Source of the DNA: an uncultured Methylophilaceae bacterium
GTDB lineage: Bacteria > Pseudomonadota > Gammaproteobacteria > Burkholderiales > Methylophilaceae
Assembly: GCA_903899965.1 (NCBI GenBank)
Contig: CAIULB010000017.1
Coordinates: forward strand, 1 to 44,563
Reading direction: 5' to 3'
Length of the DNA: 44,563 bases
Shown here: positions 31,257 to 40,244 of the stretch, one piece after another
Numbering within the stretch: the first letter of the stretch is position 1
Layout of the letters: each line of letters opens with the position of its first letter
Made by a program: the position numbers and the translations under genes
Notes under the pieces: generated by a model
Told to the model about the DNA's origin: nothing
The model's database searches: none
Seen by the model: the letters and a program-made list of their open reading frames with translations, nothing else

Positions 31257-32765
31257 ATGAAAGTCATTGCGATGCGTTACTTAGTTTTATTGCTTGCTGT
31301 CCTATGTGCATCTTGCAGCTCTACTCTGCCTTCATTCAAGCCTTACCATTTGGATGTTCAGCAAGGCAATGTGGTGACTTCAAAAATGATGTTGCAACTT
31401 AAACCAGGCATGACCAAATCACAAGTGCGCTATGTGATGGGCACGCCACTATTGCAAGATAGTTTCCATCAAGACCGTTGGGATTACCTCTATCAAATGA
31501 ACAAAGGTGGCGAGGTGATTGAGCGCCGCCGGGTTATCCTTGAGTTTAAGAATGATGCCTTAGCTTCAGTGCGTGGTGATGTTATTCCTGCTGGCGCGCC
31601 TGGTGCTGAAAATGCCCTGCTTGCAAGTGTGGATGATGTTAAGTCAGCAAAAAGTGATAAAACTTTATTGGCTGAGGATGCTAAAACAAGTTGGACTGAC
31701 CGCTTTAAATTTTGGGCTGATGACGATAAAAAGCCAGCGACTGCCGCTAATGTTGAGGTTAAGAAGCCAAGTGCTGTGGCTGGAAAAAGCTGGTTTGATA
31801 GTTTGAAGTTCTGGGAGGATAACGAAAAGCCTGCTGCGCCAGTTGTGGCTGCTAAGTCTGTTGAGGTTGCCAAAGCGGAAGTGCCAAAGCTTGCAGAGCC
31901 ATCTCCTGTTTCTCCGTCGATTTCGGAAGAGGCTGCTATCCCTCAAGTGACTGAACAGTCGGTTGCTGCTGAATCCGCATCGACCTCTGATGCGGTTGAG
32001 GCTGTTAAAGAAGTGGCGGATGTTGAGCCTCAGCAGAAGGCGGTGGATAAAGCGCCCGTTTCCAATGAGAAAGCTGAAATTGCTGCGATGGTGAATGCTT
32101 GGGCTGATGCCTGGCGTTCTAAAAACGTCAATGCGTATCTGAAATTTTATTCAGATAAGTTTGCACCAGAAGGCATGAACCGTAAGGCTTGGGCTGCGCA
32201 GCGTAAGCAAAGAATTGCTGGGCAATCTGGTTCAATTGGCCTGACGCTAGAAGGTTTGAAAATTGATGTGAATGGAAAGATTGCGCAGGCGGAGTTCCTT
32301 CAGCATTATTCAAGCAGTAAATTAAATGACCATGTGACTAAAGTATTGAGTCTAATCAACGAGCAAAATCAGTGGTTGATTGTGAAAGAAACAGTCGCAA
32401 AATTATCTAAGCCAGTTGTGGCTGATGATGCGCCGCCAGTTGAAACATTTAAGCTACGTGATGTGACGGCGGATGAAAAATCAGAGGCGATGCCAGAGAA
32501 GATGCTTCAGGAGTCTGCTAAAAAAACGCTTGAGCCACCGACTGCAGCTAAGCCAATCATTAAGCCTGTTGAGCCTGCAAAACCAGCGCCTGCAGCCAAA
32601 GAAGTTAAACCTGTCGTAAAAGAGGTCGCGCTAGCAAAAGTTGAACCAGCTAAGGCTGAAGCAAAAGCAGAGGTAAGCAAGGTTGAGTCTAATAAAGATA
32701 AGCCATTACCGCCAGAAGATGCGCCAGGCTACTTTGAGCGCATGCTTGAGAAAATTGGCTTCTAA
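31257..32765 (+). CDS. bamE: Extended BamE-type outer-membrane lipoprotein with NTF2-like C-terminal domain
   Basis: BamE is a lipoprotein of the BAM complex that inserts beta-barrel proteins into the outer membrane. Residues about 27-110 match BamE/SmpA (YHLDVQQGNVVT, LKPGMTKSQVRYVMGTPLL, RWDYLYQM). A signal peptide ends at LCASC with lipid Cys20, an unusual lipobox (Cys at -3). BamE is normally 110-150 residues; this protein has 502. The extra part holds two repeats (SWTDRFKFWADDDK, 145-158; SWFDSLKFWEDNEK, 178-191) and an Ala/Val/Pro/Lys-rich linker. An NTF2/SnoaL-like domain (about 273-383, opening MVNAWADAWRSKNVNAYLKFYSD) and a second Lys/Pro/Ala linker follow, ending in GYFERMLEKIGF. 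Start ATG 31257, or 31272. Confidence 0.85.
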   Translation: MKVIAMRYLVLLLAVLCASCSSTLPSFKPYHLDVQQGNVVTSKMMLQLKPGMTKSQVRYVMGTPLLQDSFHQDRWDYLYQMNKGGEVIERRRVILEFKNDALASVRGDVIPAGAPGAENALLASVDDVKSAKSDKTLLAEDAKTSWTDRFKFWADDDKKPATAANVEVKKPSAVAGKSWFDSLKFWEDNEKPAAPVVAAKSVEVAKAEVPKLAEPSPVSPSISEEAAIPQVTEQSVAAESASTSDAVEAVKEVADVEPQQKAVDKAPVSNEKAEIAAMVNAWADAWRSKNVNAYLKFYSDKFAPEGMNRKAWAAQRKQRIAGQSGSIGLTLEGLKIDVNGKIAQAEFLQHYSSSKLNDHVTKVLSLINEQNQWLIVKETVAKLSKPVVADDAPPVETFKLRDVTADEKSEAMPEKMLQESAKKTLEPPTAAKPIIKPVEPAKPAPAAKEVKPVVKEVALAKVEPAKAEAKAEVSKVESNKDKPLPPEDAPGYFERMLEKIGF

Positions 32766-32810
32766 TGATTATTGATGTGGCAATGAGCATACAGAAAGAA
32801 ATGGATTGAA

Positions 32811-33611
32811 ATGTTAAAAGTTGTGATTGCAGGTTGTTCTGGCCGTATGGGGCATGCGCTTTTGGAAGGTGTTTTTGCAGATGCTGAATTGGCTTTGCAC
32901 GGTGCTTTGGATCGTGCTGATAGCCCACAAATTGGCCGCGATGCGGGTGAGCAGTTTGGCAAAAAAAGTGGCGTATTGATTAGTCATGATGTTACTGCGG
33001 TTTTAAAAGGCGCTGATGTGCTGGTGGACTTTACGCGTCCAGAGCCCAGCTTGGTTTATTTGGCAGCTTGTCAAAAAGCTGGTGTAAATATGGTCATTGG
33101 CACGACGGGTTTTACATCTGAGCAGAAAGACATAATTGCAAAAGTGGCGAAAGATATTTCGGTGGTTTTTGCGCCCAATATGAGCGTGGGCGTGACCTTG
33201 TTGATTAATCTTGTGCAAGCTGCGGCAAAAGTGCTTAGTGAAGGCTACGATATTGAAGTGATTGAAGCGCATCATCGCCATAAAGTGGATGCGCCATCTG
33301 GCACAGCATTGCGTTTGGGTGAGGCTGCGGCAAGTGCGTTGGGTCGGAATTTGGAAGAATGTGCGATTTATGGTCGCGAAGGGGTGACGGGTGAGCGCGA
33401 CCCAAGTACGATTGGTTTTGCAACGGTGCGTGGCGGTGATGTGGTGGGTGACCATACGGTGCTGTTTGCAGGTACCGGTGAACGTGTTGAGCTAACCCAT
33501 AAAGCCAGCAGTCGTGCGACTTTTGCGCTAGGTGCTTTGCGTGCGGGTAAGTTTATGCAGGACAAAAATTCTGGCTTGTTTGATATGCAGGATGTGCTTG
33601 GTTTGAAGTAA
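32811..33611 (+). CDS. dapB: 4-hydroxy-tetrahydrodipicolinate reductase DapB
   Basis: DapB reduces 4-hydroxy-tetrahydrodipicolinate with NAD(P)H in the lysine and meso-diaminopimelate pathway. The 266-residue protein has the nucleotide motif [25 protein letters not shown] and APNMSVGV. The family signature [17 protein letters not shown] carries the catalytic His and Lys. It follows the bamE-type gene after 45 bases, an arrangement found in several betaproteobacteria. Confidence 0.97.
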   Translation: MLKVVIAGCSGRMGHALLEGVFADAELALHGALDRADSPQIGRDAGEQFGKKSGVLISHDVTAVLKGADVLVDFTRPEPSLVYLAACQKAGVNMVIGTTGFTSEQKDIIAKVAKDISVVFAPNMSVGVTLLINLVQAAAKVLSEGYDIEVIEAHHRHKVDAPSGTALRLGEAAASALGRNLEECAIYGREGVTGERDPSTIGFATVRGGDVVGDHTVLFAGTGERVELTHKASSRATFALGALRAGKFMQDKNSGLFDMQDVLGLK

Positions 33612-33633
33612 CAAAACTTTGCAATAAAGCTGA

Positions 33634-33662
33634 TTGATGGCCTCGCCTATTTCAGCTATAAT
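33634..33662 (+). promoter_or_regulatory. Sigma70-type promoter of carA-carB
   Basis: TTGATG (33634-33639), a 17-base spacer and a perfect TATAAT (33657-33662). The start would be near 33669, leaving a leader of about 90 bases that contains a hairpin. Confidence 0.8.
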
Positions 33663-33676
33663 TGAAACATTATTTA

Positions 33677-33703
33677 GCGGGACGAGCACAAAACTCATCC
33701 CGC
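33677..33703 (+). other. Stem-loop in the carAB leader
   Basis: GCGGGACGAG and CTCATCCCGC pair with one mismatch around a 7-base loop (CACAAAA), just after the predicted start. Only TTT follows, so it is not a clear terminator. It may affect RNA stability or pyrimidine/arginine-linked control. Confidence 0.5.
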
Positions 33704-33757
33704 TTTGCACATCCGCTTCTCTTCGAGCGATAATTATTTAAAAACAAGGGGTTATAA

Positions 33758-34891
33758 GTGCCGCAACACACACCAGCCATGTTAGTACTTGCTGATGGGA
33801 CAGTGTTTCGTGGTATTTCAATTGGCGCTCCCGGCCAAACCGTTGGTGAGGTTGTGTTCAATACCTCAATGACTGGTTATCAAGAAATCCTCACAGACCC
33901 ATCTTATACCAAACAAATCGTTACATTGACTTATCCGCACATCGGCAACACAGGTGTGAACGCCGAAGATGTTGAGTCTGGGCAAGTATACGCAAGCGGT
34001 TTAATTATTCGTGATTTGCCATTAGTTCATAGCAATTGGCGTAGCGAGCAATCCCTTTCTGATTATTTGGTTGCCAACAATGTAGTGGCGATTGCCGATA
34101 TCGACACCCGTAAATTAACCCGCATCCTTAGGGAAAAGGGCGCGCAAGCTGGCTGTATTATCGCTGGTGCTGAGAATGAGGCTGAAGCCTTGGCGCAAGC
34201 AAAGGCCTTCCCTGGTTTGTCAGGTATGGACTTGGCAAAAGTCGTCAGTGTAAAAGAATCTTACGAGTTTGCTGAAGGTGAATGGGATTTGGCTTCTGGC
34301 TATGCAAAACCAAGCAATCCAGCTTTTCACGTGGTCGCTTTTGATTACGGCGTTAAGCGCAATATCCTTCGCATGCTTACTTCGCGTGGTTGCAAGGTGA
34401 CTGTATTGCCAGCGCAGGCAACTGCCGAACAAGCTTTGGCTTTGAAACCCGATGGCGTGTTCTTGTCGAACGGCCCTGGCGATCCGCAGCCATGTGACTA
34501 TGCAATTTATGCGATTAAAAACATTGTTGATACAGGGGTGCCTACATTTGGCATTTGCTTGGGTCATCAATTGTTAGCGTTAGCCTCTGGCGCTAAAACA
34601 CTCAAAATGAAGTTTGGCCACCACGGTGCAAATCATCCTGTGCAGGATGTAGATGATAAGCGCGTCTTCATTACCAGCCAAAACCACGGATTTGCAGTGG
34701 ACGCGGAAAGCCTGCCAGCTAATTTGCGTACGACGCATGTGTCCTTATTTGACGGCAGCTTGCAAGGTATTGCTCGCACAGATAAACCGGCGTTCAGTTT
34801 TCAAGGTCACCCTGAGGCGAGTCCCGGCCCAACAGAAATGAGTTATTTGTTCGATCGATTTGTCGAATCCATGAAACAGCACAAGCAATAA
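33758..34891 (+). CDS. carA: Carbamoyl-phosphate synthase small subunit
   Basis: CarA is the glutaminase subunit that feeds ammonia to CarB for carbamoyl phosphate, used in pyrimidine and arginine synthesis. The 377-residue protein has the N-terminal CPSase small domain ([30 protein letters not shown]). The C-terminal class I amidotransferase domain has nucleophile Cys in [13 protein letters not shown] and His/Glu in GHPEASPGP. The start is GTG 33758, six bases after AAGGGG. carB follows after 7 bases. Confidence 0.97.
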   Translation: MPQHTPAMLVLADGTVFRGISIGAPGQTVGEVVFNTSMTGYQEILTDPSYTKQIVTLTYPHIGNTGVNAEDVESGQVYASGLIIRDLPLVHSNWRSEQSLSDYLVANNVVAIADIDTRKLTRILREKGAQAGCIIAGAENEAEALAQAKAFPGLSGMDLAKVVSVKESYEFAEGEWDLASGYAKPSNPAFHVVAFDYGVKRNILRMLTSRGCKVTVLPAQATAEQALALKPDGVFLSNGPGDPQPCDYAIYAIKNIVDTGVPTFGICLGHQLLALASGAKTLKMKFGHHGANHPVQDVDDKRVFITSQNHGFAVDAESLPANLRTTHVSLFDGSLQGIARTDKPAFSFQGHPEASPGPTEMSYLFDRFVESMKQHKQ

Positions 34892-34898
34892 GAAAACT

Positions 34899-37800
34899 AT
34901 GGCAAAACGTACAGACATTAAAAGTATTTTGATTATTGGCGCTGGCCCGATTGTGATTGGTCAGGCTTGTGAGTTCGATTACTCTGGTGCACAAGCATGT
35001 AAGGCGCTGCGTGAAGAAGGTTACCGCGTTATTTTGGTGAACTCTAATCCAGCGACCATCATGACTGACCCTGAGATGGCGGATGCGACCTATATCGAGC
35101 CGGTGACTTGGCAGGTGGTTGAAAAAATTATTGCTAAAGAGCGTCCAGATGCTTTGTTACCAACGATGGGCGGTCAAACAGCGTTGAACTGTGCTTTAGA
35201 TTTAGATAAGCATGGCGTACTGAAAAAATACAATGTTGAGTTAATTGGTGCAAGCAAGCACGCAATTGATAAAGCGGAAGATAGACAAAAATTTAAAGAA
35301 GCGATGACCAAGATTGGTCTTGGTTCAGCGCGTTCTTCAATGGCGCATAGCTTGGAAGAAGCTTTGCAAGTGCAAGCAAGTATTGGTTATCCAGCAATTA
35401 TTCGCCCATCATTCACCATGGGTGGTAGCGGTGGCGGTATTGCTTATAATCGTGAAGAGTTTGTGACGATTTGCGAGCGTGGTCTTGAAGCTTCGCCAAC
35501 TAAAGAGTTGTTGATTGAAGAATCGCTACTTGGTTGGAAAGAGTATGAGATGGAAGTGGTGCGTGACACCAAAGATAATTGCATCATCATCTGCTCGATT
35601 GAAAACTTAGACCCAATGGGTGTGCATACAGGCGACTCAATTACTGTGGCGCCAGCACAAACATTAACGGATAAAGAGTATCAGATCATGCGTAATGCAT
35701 CGCTTGCGGTGCTTCGCGAGATTGGTGTAGATACTGGCGGTTCAAATGTACAATTCGCGATTAATCCTAAAGATGGACGTATGATTGTCATTGAGATGAA
35801 CCCGCGTGTATCACGATCATCGGCATTAGCTTCAAAAGCTACTGGCTTCCCAATCGCAAAAGTAGCCGCCAAACTTGCTGTTGGCTTTACATTGGATGAG
35901 CTTAAGAATGAGATTACTGGCGGTGCAACCCCAGCATCATTTGAGCCATCTATTGACTATGTGGTTACTAAGATTCCACGTTTTGCATTCGAAAAGTTCC
36001 CGCAAGCCGATTCACGCTTAACGACCCAAATGAAATCTGTGGGTGAAGTGATGGCAATTGGCCGCACTTTCCAAGAGTCATTCCAAAAAGCCTTGCGTGG
36101 CTTAGAGGTTGGCGTTGATGGTTTGGATGAAAAAACTTCAGATATCGATGAAATACAAAAAGAGCTTGGCGAACCAGGTCCTGAGCGTATTTGGTATGTA
36201 GGTGATGCTTTCCGCGCAGGCATGACGGTTGAGCAGGTATTTGATCACTCGAAGATTGACCATTGGTTCTTGGTGCAAATCGAGGACATCATTAAGCGCG
36301 AGATTGCATTAAAGGGCCGCCATCTAGCTGATTTGGACAAGGATGCTTTATTCCAACTAAAACGTCGTGGTTTTTCAGATCGTCGATTGGCTAGTTTATT
36401 AGGAACAGATCAACATGCGGTGCGTGCGTATCGACAAGCATTGAATGTGCGTCCTGTTTATAAGCGCGTGGACACTTGCGCGGCTGAATTCGCGACTAAT
36501 ACGGCTTATATGTACTCAACCTATGAAGAAGAGTGCGAAGCTAAGCCAAACGATAAAAAGAAAATTATGGTGTTGGGCGGTGGCCCAAACCGTATCGGTC
36601 AAGGGATTGAGTTTGACTATTGCTGTGTTCATGCAGCCTTCGCGATGCGCGAAGATGGTTATGAAACCATCATGGTGAACTGTAACCCTGAAACCGTTTC
36701 TACCGATTACGATACATCTGACCGTTTATATTTCGAGCCGTTGACGCTTGAAGATGTGCTGGAAGTGGTGGCCATTGAGAAGCCAGTTGGCGTGATTGTG
36801 CAATACGGTGGCCAAACGCCATTGAAATTGGCGCGTGATTTAGAAAAAGCGGGTGTGCCAATTATTGGCACAACGCCAGATGCGATTGACCGTGCAGAAG
36901 ATCGTGAGCGCTTCCAACAAATGTTGCAAGACTTGGGTCTAAAACAGCCGCCTAACCGCACCGCAAGAACCCCAGACGAAGCGTTGCGTTTAGCGCAAGA
37001 GATTGGTTATCCGTTAGTGGTCCGTCCTTCTTATGTGCTCGGTGGTCGTGCTATGGAGATTGTGCAAGAGCAAGCCCAGCTTGAGCGCTACATGCGCGAA
37101 GCGGTGAAAGTTTCAAATGAATCACCAGTGCTGCTAGATCGCTTCTTAAACGATGCCCTTGAAGTGGACGTTGATGCTTTATGTGATGGCGAAGAAGTGA
37201 TTATCGGTGGCATCATGGAGCACGTTGAGCAGGCCGGCGTTCACTCAGGCGACTCTGCATGCTCATTACCACCTTATAGCTTGTCTAAAAAGCTTCAAGA
37301 TGAGTTGCGCCTACAAACAGTACAAATGGCGAAAGCCCTTGGCGTGGTTGGTTTGATGAATGTACAGTTCGCGATTCAAGGCGAGACCGTTTATGTGCTT
37401 GAGGTGAATCCTCGTGCATCACGTACTGTGCCTTTCGTTTCTAAGGCTTGTGGTTTGCAACTAGCGAAAATTGCAGCACGTTGTATGACCGGCGTAAAAC
37501 TAAAAGACCAAGGCGTAACCAAAGAGATCGTACCTTCTTATTACTCAGTAAAAGAAGCGGTATTCCCGTTCATTAAATTCCCTGGCGTTGATACGATTCT
37601 TGGTCCAGAAATGAAATCGACGGGTGAAGTCATGGGTGTTGGTGCAACGTTTGCTGAAGCGTTTGTAAAATCACAGCTAGGTTCTGGCGATGTGCTACCT
37701 AAAGGCGGCAAAGCTTTTATTAGCGTGCGTCGTGAGGACCGTGAACGTGTCGTGGAAATTGCACAATCATTGGCCAACTTAGGTTTCCAATTGCTGGCAA

Positions 37801-38105
37801 CGCGCGGCACAGCAGGTGCTTTGGCAGAGGCTGGTCTTACGGTAACCCCAGTGAATAAGGTGGCTGAAGGTCGGCCACATATTGTGGACATGATTAAAAA
37901 TAATGAGATCAGCTTTATTGTGAACGTCACTGAAGATAAGCGTGCTGTGCAAGACTCATACGCAATTCGCCGTAACGCCTTACAACAAAAAGTGACCTAC
38001 TATACAACTTTGGCAGGCGCTAAAGCCGCTTGTATGGGCATGGGTTATATGCAAGAGCTTGAAGTACAATCATTGCAAGAATTGCATAAAACACTTACTA
38101 AGTAA
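34899..38105 (+). CDS. carB: Carbamoyl-phosphate synthase large subunit
   Basis: CarB uses two ATP, bicarbonate and ammonia to make carbamoyl phosphate. The 1068-residue protein has two homologous ATP-grasp halves ([17 protein letters not shown] and [30 protein letters not shown] and [14 protein letters not shown]). A linker oligomerisation domain lies between them, and the C-terminal MGS-like allosteric domain (about 935-1060) contains [13 protein letters not shown]. Full length. It is followed by a terminator. Confidence 0.98.
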   Translation: MAKRTDIKSILIIGAGPIVIGQACEFDYSGAQACKALREEGYRVILVNSNPATIMTDPEMADATYIEPVTWQVVEKIIAKERPDALLPTMGGQTALNCALDLDKHGVLKKYNVELIGASKHAIDKAEDRQKFKEAMTKIGLGSARSSMAHSLEEALQVQASIGYPAIIRPSFTMGGSGGGIAYNREEFVTICERGLEASPTKELLIEESLLGWKEYEMEVVRDTKDNCIIICSIENLDPMGVHTGDSITVAPAQTLTDKEYQIMRNASLAVLREIGVDTGGSNVQFAINPKDGRMIVIEMNPRVSRSSALASKATGFPIAKVAAKLAVGFTLDELKNEITGGATPASFEPSIDYVVTKIPRFAFEKFPQADSRLTTQMKSVGEVMAIGRTFQESFQKALRGLEVGVDGLDEKTSDIDEIQKELGEPGPERIWYVGDAFRAGMTVEQVFDHSKIDHWFLVQIEDIIKREIALKGRHLADLDKDALFQLKRRGFSDRRLASLLGTDQHAVRAYRQALNVRPVYKRVDTCAAEFATNTAYMYSTYEEECEAKPNDKKKIMVLGGGPNRIGQGIEFDYCCVHAAFAMREDGYETIMVNCNPETVSTDYDTSDRLYFEPLTLEDVLEVVAIEKPVGVIVQYGGQTPLKLARDLEKAGVPIIGTTPDAIDRAEDRERFQQMLQDLGLKQPPNRTARTPDEALRLAQEIGYPLVVRPSYVLGGRAMEIVQEQAQLERYMREAVKVSNESPVLLDRFLNDALEVDVDALCDGEEVIIGGIMEHVEQAGVHSGDSACSLPPYSLSKKLQDELRLQTVQMAKALGVVGLMNVQFAIQGETVYVLEVNPRASRTVPFVSKACGLQLAKIAARCMTGVKLKDQGVTKEIVPSYYSVKEAVFPFIKFPGVDTILGPEMKSTGEVMGVGATFAEAFVKSQLGSGDVLPKGGKAFISVRREDRERVVEIAQSLANLGFQLLATRGTAGALAEAGLTVTPVNKVAEGRPHIVDMIKNNEISFIVNVTEDKRAVQDSYAIRRNALQQKVTYYTTLAGAKAACMGMGYMQELEVQSLQELHKTLTK

Positions 38106-38125
38106 TAAGATAATCCTTACATCAA

Positions 38126-38158
38126 CCACGCCTAATTGTTAGGTGTGGTTTTTATTTT
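38126..38158 (+). terminator. Rho-independent terminator after carB
   Basis: CCACGCCTAA and TTAGGTGTGG pair (one G-T) around a 3-base loop and are followed by TTTTTATTTT. It starts 21 bases after the carB stop. Confidence 0.9.
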
Positions 38159-38163
38159 ATATA
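38136..38163 (+). promoter_or_regulatory. Possible greA promoter overlapping the carB terminator
   Basis: TTGTTA (38136-38141), a 16-base spacer and TATATA (38158-38163). The -35 lies in the loop and second arm of the terminator hairpin. The start near 38170 is about 37 bases before greA. Confidence 0.45.
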
Positions 38164-38206
38164 GACCGCAAATAGCGATAAACGAAGAAGAAACAAGGTA
38201 GATAAC

Positions 38207-38683
38207 ATGAATCAAATCCCAGTCACCATTCACGGCGCAGAGCTTTTAAAGGCTGAGTTGCAACGATTGAGAAGCGTGGACCGTCCCGCTGTGATTGAGG
38301 CGATAGCTGAAGCGCGTGCGCAAGGTGACTTGTCTGAAAATGCCGAGTATGAATCAGCTAAAGAGAAACAAAGCTTTATCGAAGGTCGCATTGCGGAAAT
38401 TGAAGCTAAACTTTCAAATGCGATGATTATCGATCCTAAAACCTTGAATGCGGAAGGTCGTTGTGTGTTTGGTGCAACGGTTGAGGTAGAGGATTTAGAC
38501 GCTGGTGATAAAGCAACCTATCAAATCGTGGGCGATGACGAAGCTGACATTAAGTCTGGTAAGATCTCAATCAGCTCACCAATCGCACGTGCTTTGATTG
38601 GTAAGTCAGAGGGGGATGTGGCTGAAGTCGTTGCGCCTAGTGGCATCCGCACATATGAAGTGTTAAACGTACAGTACATTTAG
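38207..38683 (+). CDS. greA: Transcription elongation factor GreA
   Basis: GreA rescues backtracked RNA polymerase by stimulating transcript cleavage in the secondary channel. The 158-residue protein has the N-terminal coiled coil with the acidic tip (GDLSENAEYESAKEKQ) and the C-terminal FKBP-like domain (SPIARALIGKSEGDVAEVVAPSG). A clear AAGG ribosome site precedes ATG 38207. carB-greA adjacency is common in beta- and gammaproteobacteria. Confidence 0.97.
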   Translation: MNQIPVTIHGAELLKAELQRLRSVDRPAVIEAIAEARAQGDLSENAEYESAKEKQSFIEGRIAEIEAKLSNAMIIDPKTLNAEGRCVFGATVEVEDLDAGDKATYQIVGDDEADIKSGKISISSPIARALIGKSEGDVAEVVAPSGIRTYEVLNVQYI

Positions 38684-38701
38684 ATTGCTGGAGGTTGGGG
38701 C

Positions 38702-39154
38702 ATGAGGCAGTTGGCAGATAATTTTGCGTTGATTTTAACGACCCTCTGGGTCGGTGCCCTGTGGGCAATTGGGTGCGTCGCCGCGCCAACCCTGTTTTAT
38801 CAGCTAGCGGATAGGCAGCTGGCCGGGAGTCTGGCGGGAGAGATGTTTACGCTTGTTGCTTACATTGGCATGTTCTGTGGCTTTTATCTGCTCATCAACC
38901 GCCTCATCAAGTTTGGTGTCCCAGCCATGAAGCAAGGCGTCTTCTGGCTTGTACTTTTCATGCTCTTACTGACGCTGGCTGGTCACTTTGGGATCGCACC
39001 GATTATTGCCAAGCTAAAAGCGGATGCGATGCCTTCCGATGTGATGCACAGCGTGTTTGCTGACCGATTTGAAACTTGGCACGGCGTGGCAAGTATTGCC
39101 TACGCGCTGCAAGGCTTGTTGGGGCTGATGTTGGTGTTAAAGTCGACGCGTTAA
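38702..39154 (+). CDS. DUF4149-family integral membrane protein
   Basis: The 150-residue inner-membrane protein has four hydrophobic helices (about 8-28, 48-70, 79-97 and 128-146). It shows the DUF4149/TMEM205-like features FALILTTLWVGALWAIG and APTLF near the start and a late RFETWHGVASIAY. The function is unknown. This gene often follows greA in betaproteobacteria. The ribosome site TGGAGG lies upstream of ATG 38702, and the greA stop is 18 bases before it, so the two are probably co-transcribed. Confidence 0.86.
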   Translation: MRQLADNFALILTTLWVGALWAIGCVAAPTLFYQLADRQLAGSLAGEMFTLVAYIGMFCGFYLLINRLIKFGVPAMKQGVFWLVLFMLLLTLAGHFGIAPIIAKLKADAMPSDVMHSVFADRFETWHGVASIAYALQGLLGLMLVLKSTR

Positions 39155-39178
39155 TATCGCGCCGCTTTCAAGTAGGAT

Positions 39179-39466
39179 CTATTTAGGAATAACGATTTTT
39201 GCAGTTTCGGCTTGGCGATAAATCACCAGTTGCTTGCCGATGTGATGGACTTTAGTAGCGCCCGTTTTTTCACAGATTTCTTCTAGCATCGCAACGCGTG
39301 CTTCTCTATCATCACCAAACACTTTGATTTTGATGAGTTCGTGGGCATTTAAGCTGTTTTCAATTTCTTGCAGGACGCTTGGTGTTAAGCCGTTGTTGCC
39401 TATCATTACAACGGGATTTAATTTGTGTGCCAAACCGCGAAGGTGGCTTATTTGTTTAGTATTCAC
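39179..39466 (-). CDS. yhbY: YhbY-family CRS1/YhbY RNA-binding protein
   Basis: YhbY is a small RNA-binding protein that associates with pre-50S ribosomes. The 95-residue CRM domain has LRGLAHKLNPVVMIGNNGLTPSV, with the GxxG loop (GNNG), followed by EIENSLNAHELIKIKV and GKQLVIYR. The start is GTG 39466. It diverges from rlmE with a 63-base gap, the standard yhbY/rlmE-ftsH arrangement of proteobacteria. Confidence 0.95.
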   Translation of the reverse strand: MNTKQISHLRGLAHKLNPVVMIGNNGLTPSVLQEIENSLNAHELIKIKVFGDDREARVAMLEEICEKTGATKVHHIGKQLVIYRQAETAKIVIPK

Positions 39467-39529
39467 GCAGTATCTATCTTGTCTTGTTGATTCATTAAGG
39501 ACGTCATTTTATCACATGAAGCTTAGGCC

Positions 39530-40159
39530 ATGAAAAGAACCAAAACCAGTAAAGCTTGGATGCAAGAGCACGTGAATGACCCTTACGTGAAGCTCGCTCA
39601 AAAGGATGGTTATCGTGCGCGTGCCGCCTATAAGCTATTGGAGATAGACGATAAAGATAGGTTGATTAAGCCTGGTATGATGATTGTTGATTTAGGTTCA
39701 ACCCCGGGAAGTTGGTCGCAAGTGGCTATTCAGCGCCTTAAAGGCAATGGTCGTGTAATTGCTTTGGATTTGTTGCCGATGGTTGGTATTCCTGGGGTGG
39801 AGTTTATTCAAGGCGATTTTCGTGAAGACGAAATTCTTGCGCAATTAGAAGAAAAATTAAATGGTCAGCAAATAGACCTTGTAATCTCAGACATGGCCCC
39901 CAATATAAGCGGTATCAGTTCGGTGGATCAGCCTAATGCGGTTTATTTAACTGAACTTGCTGTCGACTTTAGTTTGAAATGGCTGAAACCAGAGGGTAAC
40001 TTTTTAGTCAAAGTGTTTATTGGCTCTGGATTCGAAGAGATTGTGAAGATTATGCGGGATAGTTTTGAGAAGGTCGTGACCCGCAAACCCAAAGCCTCGC
40101 GTGACCGCAGTACTGAAGTTTATTTGCTTGGATTGAAACGTAAAGCTAACAATGTATAG
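39530..40159 (+). CDS. rlmE: 23S rRNA (uridine2552-2'-O)-methyltransferase RlmE
   Basis: RlmE (FtsJ/RrmJ) methylates the 2'-OH of U2552 in the 50S A-site and is heat-induced in E. coli. The 209-residue protein has the [16 protein letters not shown] segment with the first catalytic Lys and the SAM motif [12 protein letters not shown]. The catalytic Asp is in [11 protein letters not shown], with the second Lys in FLVKVF and Glu in RSTEVYLLG. It forms the usual pair with ftsH. Confidence 0.97.
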   Translation: MKRTKTSKAWMQEHVNDPYVKLAQKDGYRARAAYKLLEIDDKDRLIKPGMMIVDLGSTPGSWSQVAIQRLKGNGRVIALDLLPMVGIPGVEFIQGDFREDEILAQLEEKLNGQQIDLVISDMAPNISGISSVDQPNAVYLTELAVDFSLKWLKPEGNFLVKVFIGSGFEEIVKIMRDSFEKVVTRKPKASRDRSTEVYLLGLKRKANNV

Positions 40160-40167
40160 CTGTTTTA

Positions 40168-40185
40168 GCTTGCGTGAATGCAAGC
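40168..40185 (+). other. Small hairpin between rlmE and ftsH
   Basis: GCTTGC and GCAAGC pair around GTGAAT, 8 bases after the rlmE stop. There is no T tract, so it is unlikely to be a full terminator. Confidence 0.4.
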
Positions 40186-40244
40186 CCAATTTAGTGGTAA
40201 GATTTTAATTGTATAAAAAATGCAATCTTTAAAAGGATGTGATC

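Noticed and set aside
33003-33455. 150-residue antisense frame over dapB
   Set aside because: His/Thr-rich shadow of a well-conserved gene; no ribosome site or domain.
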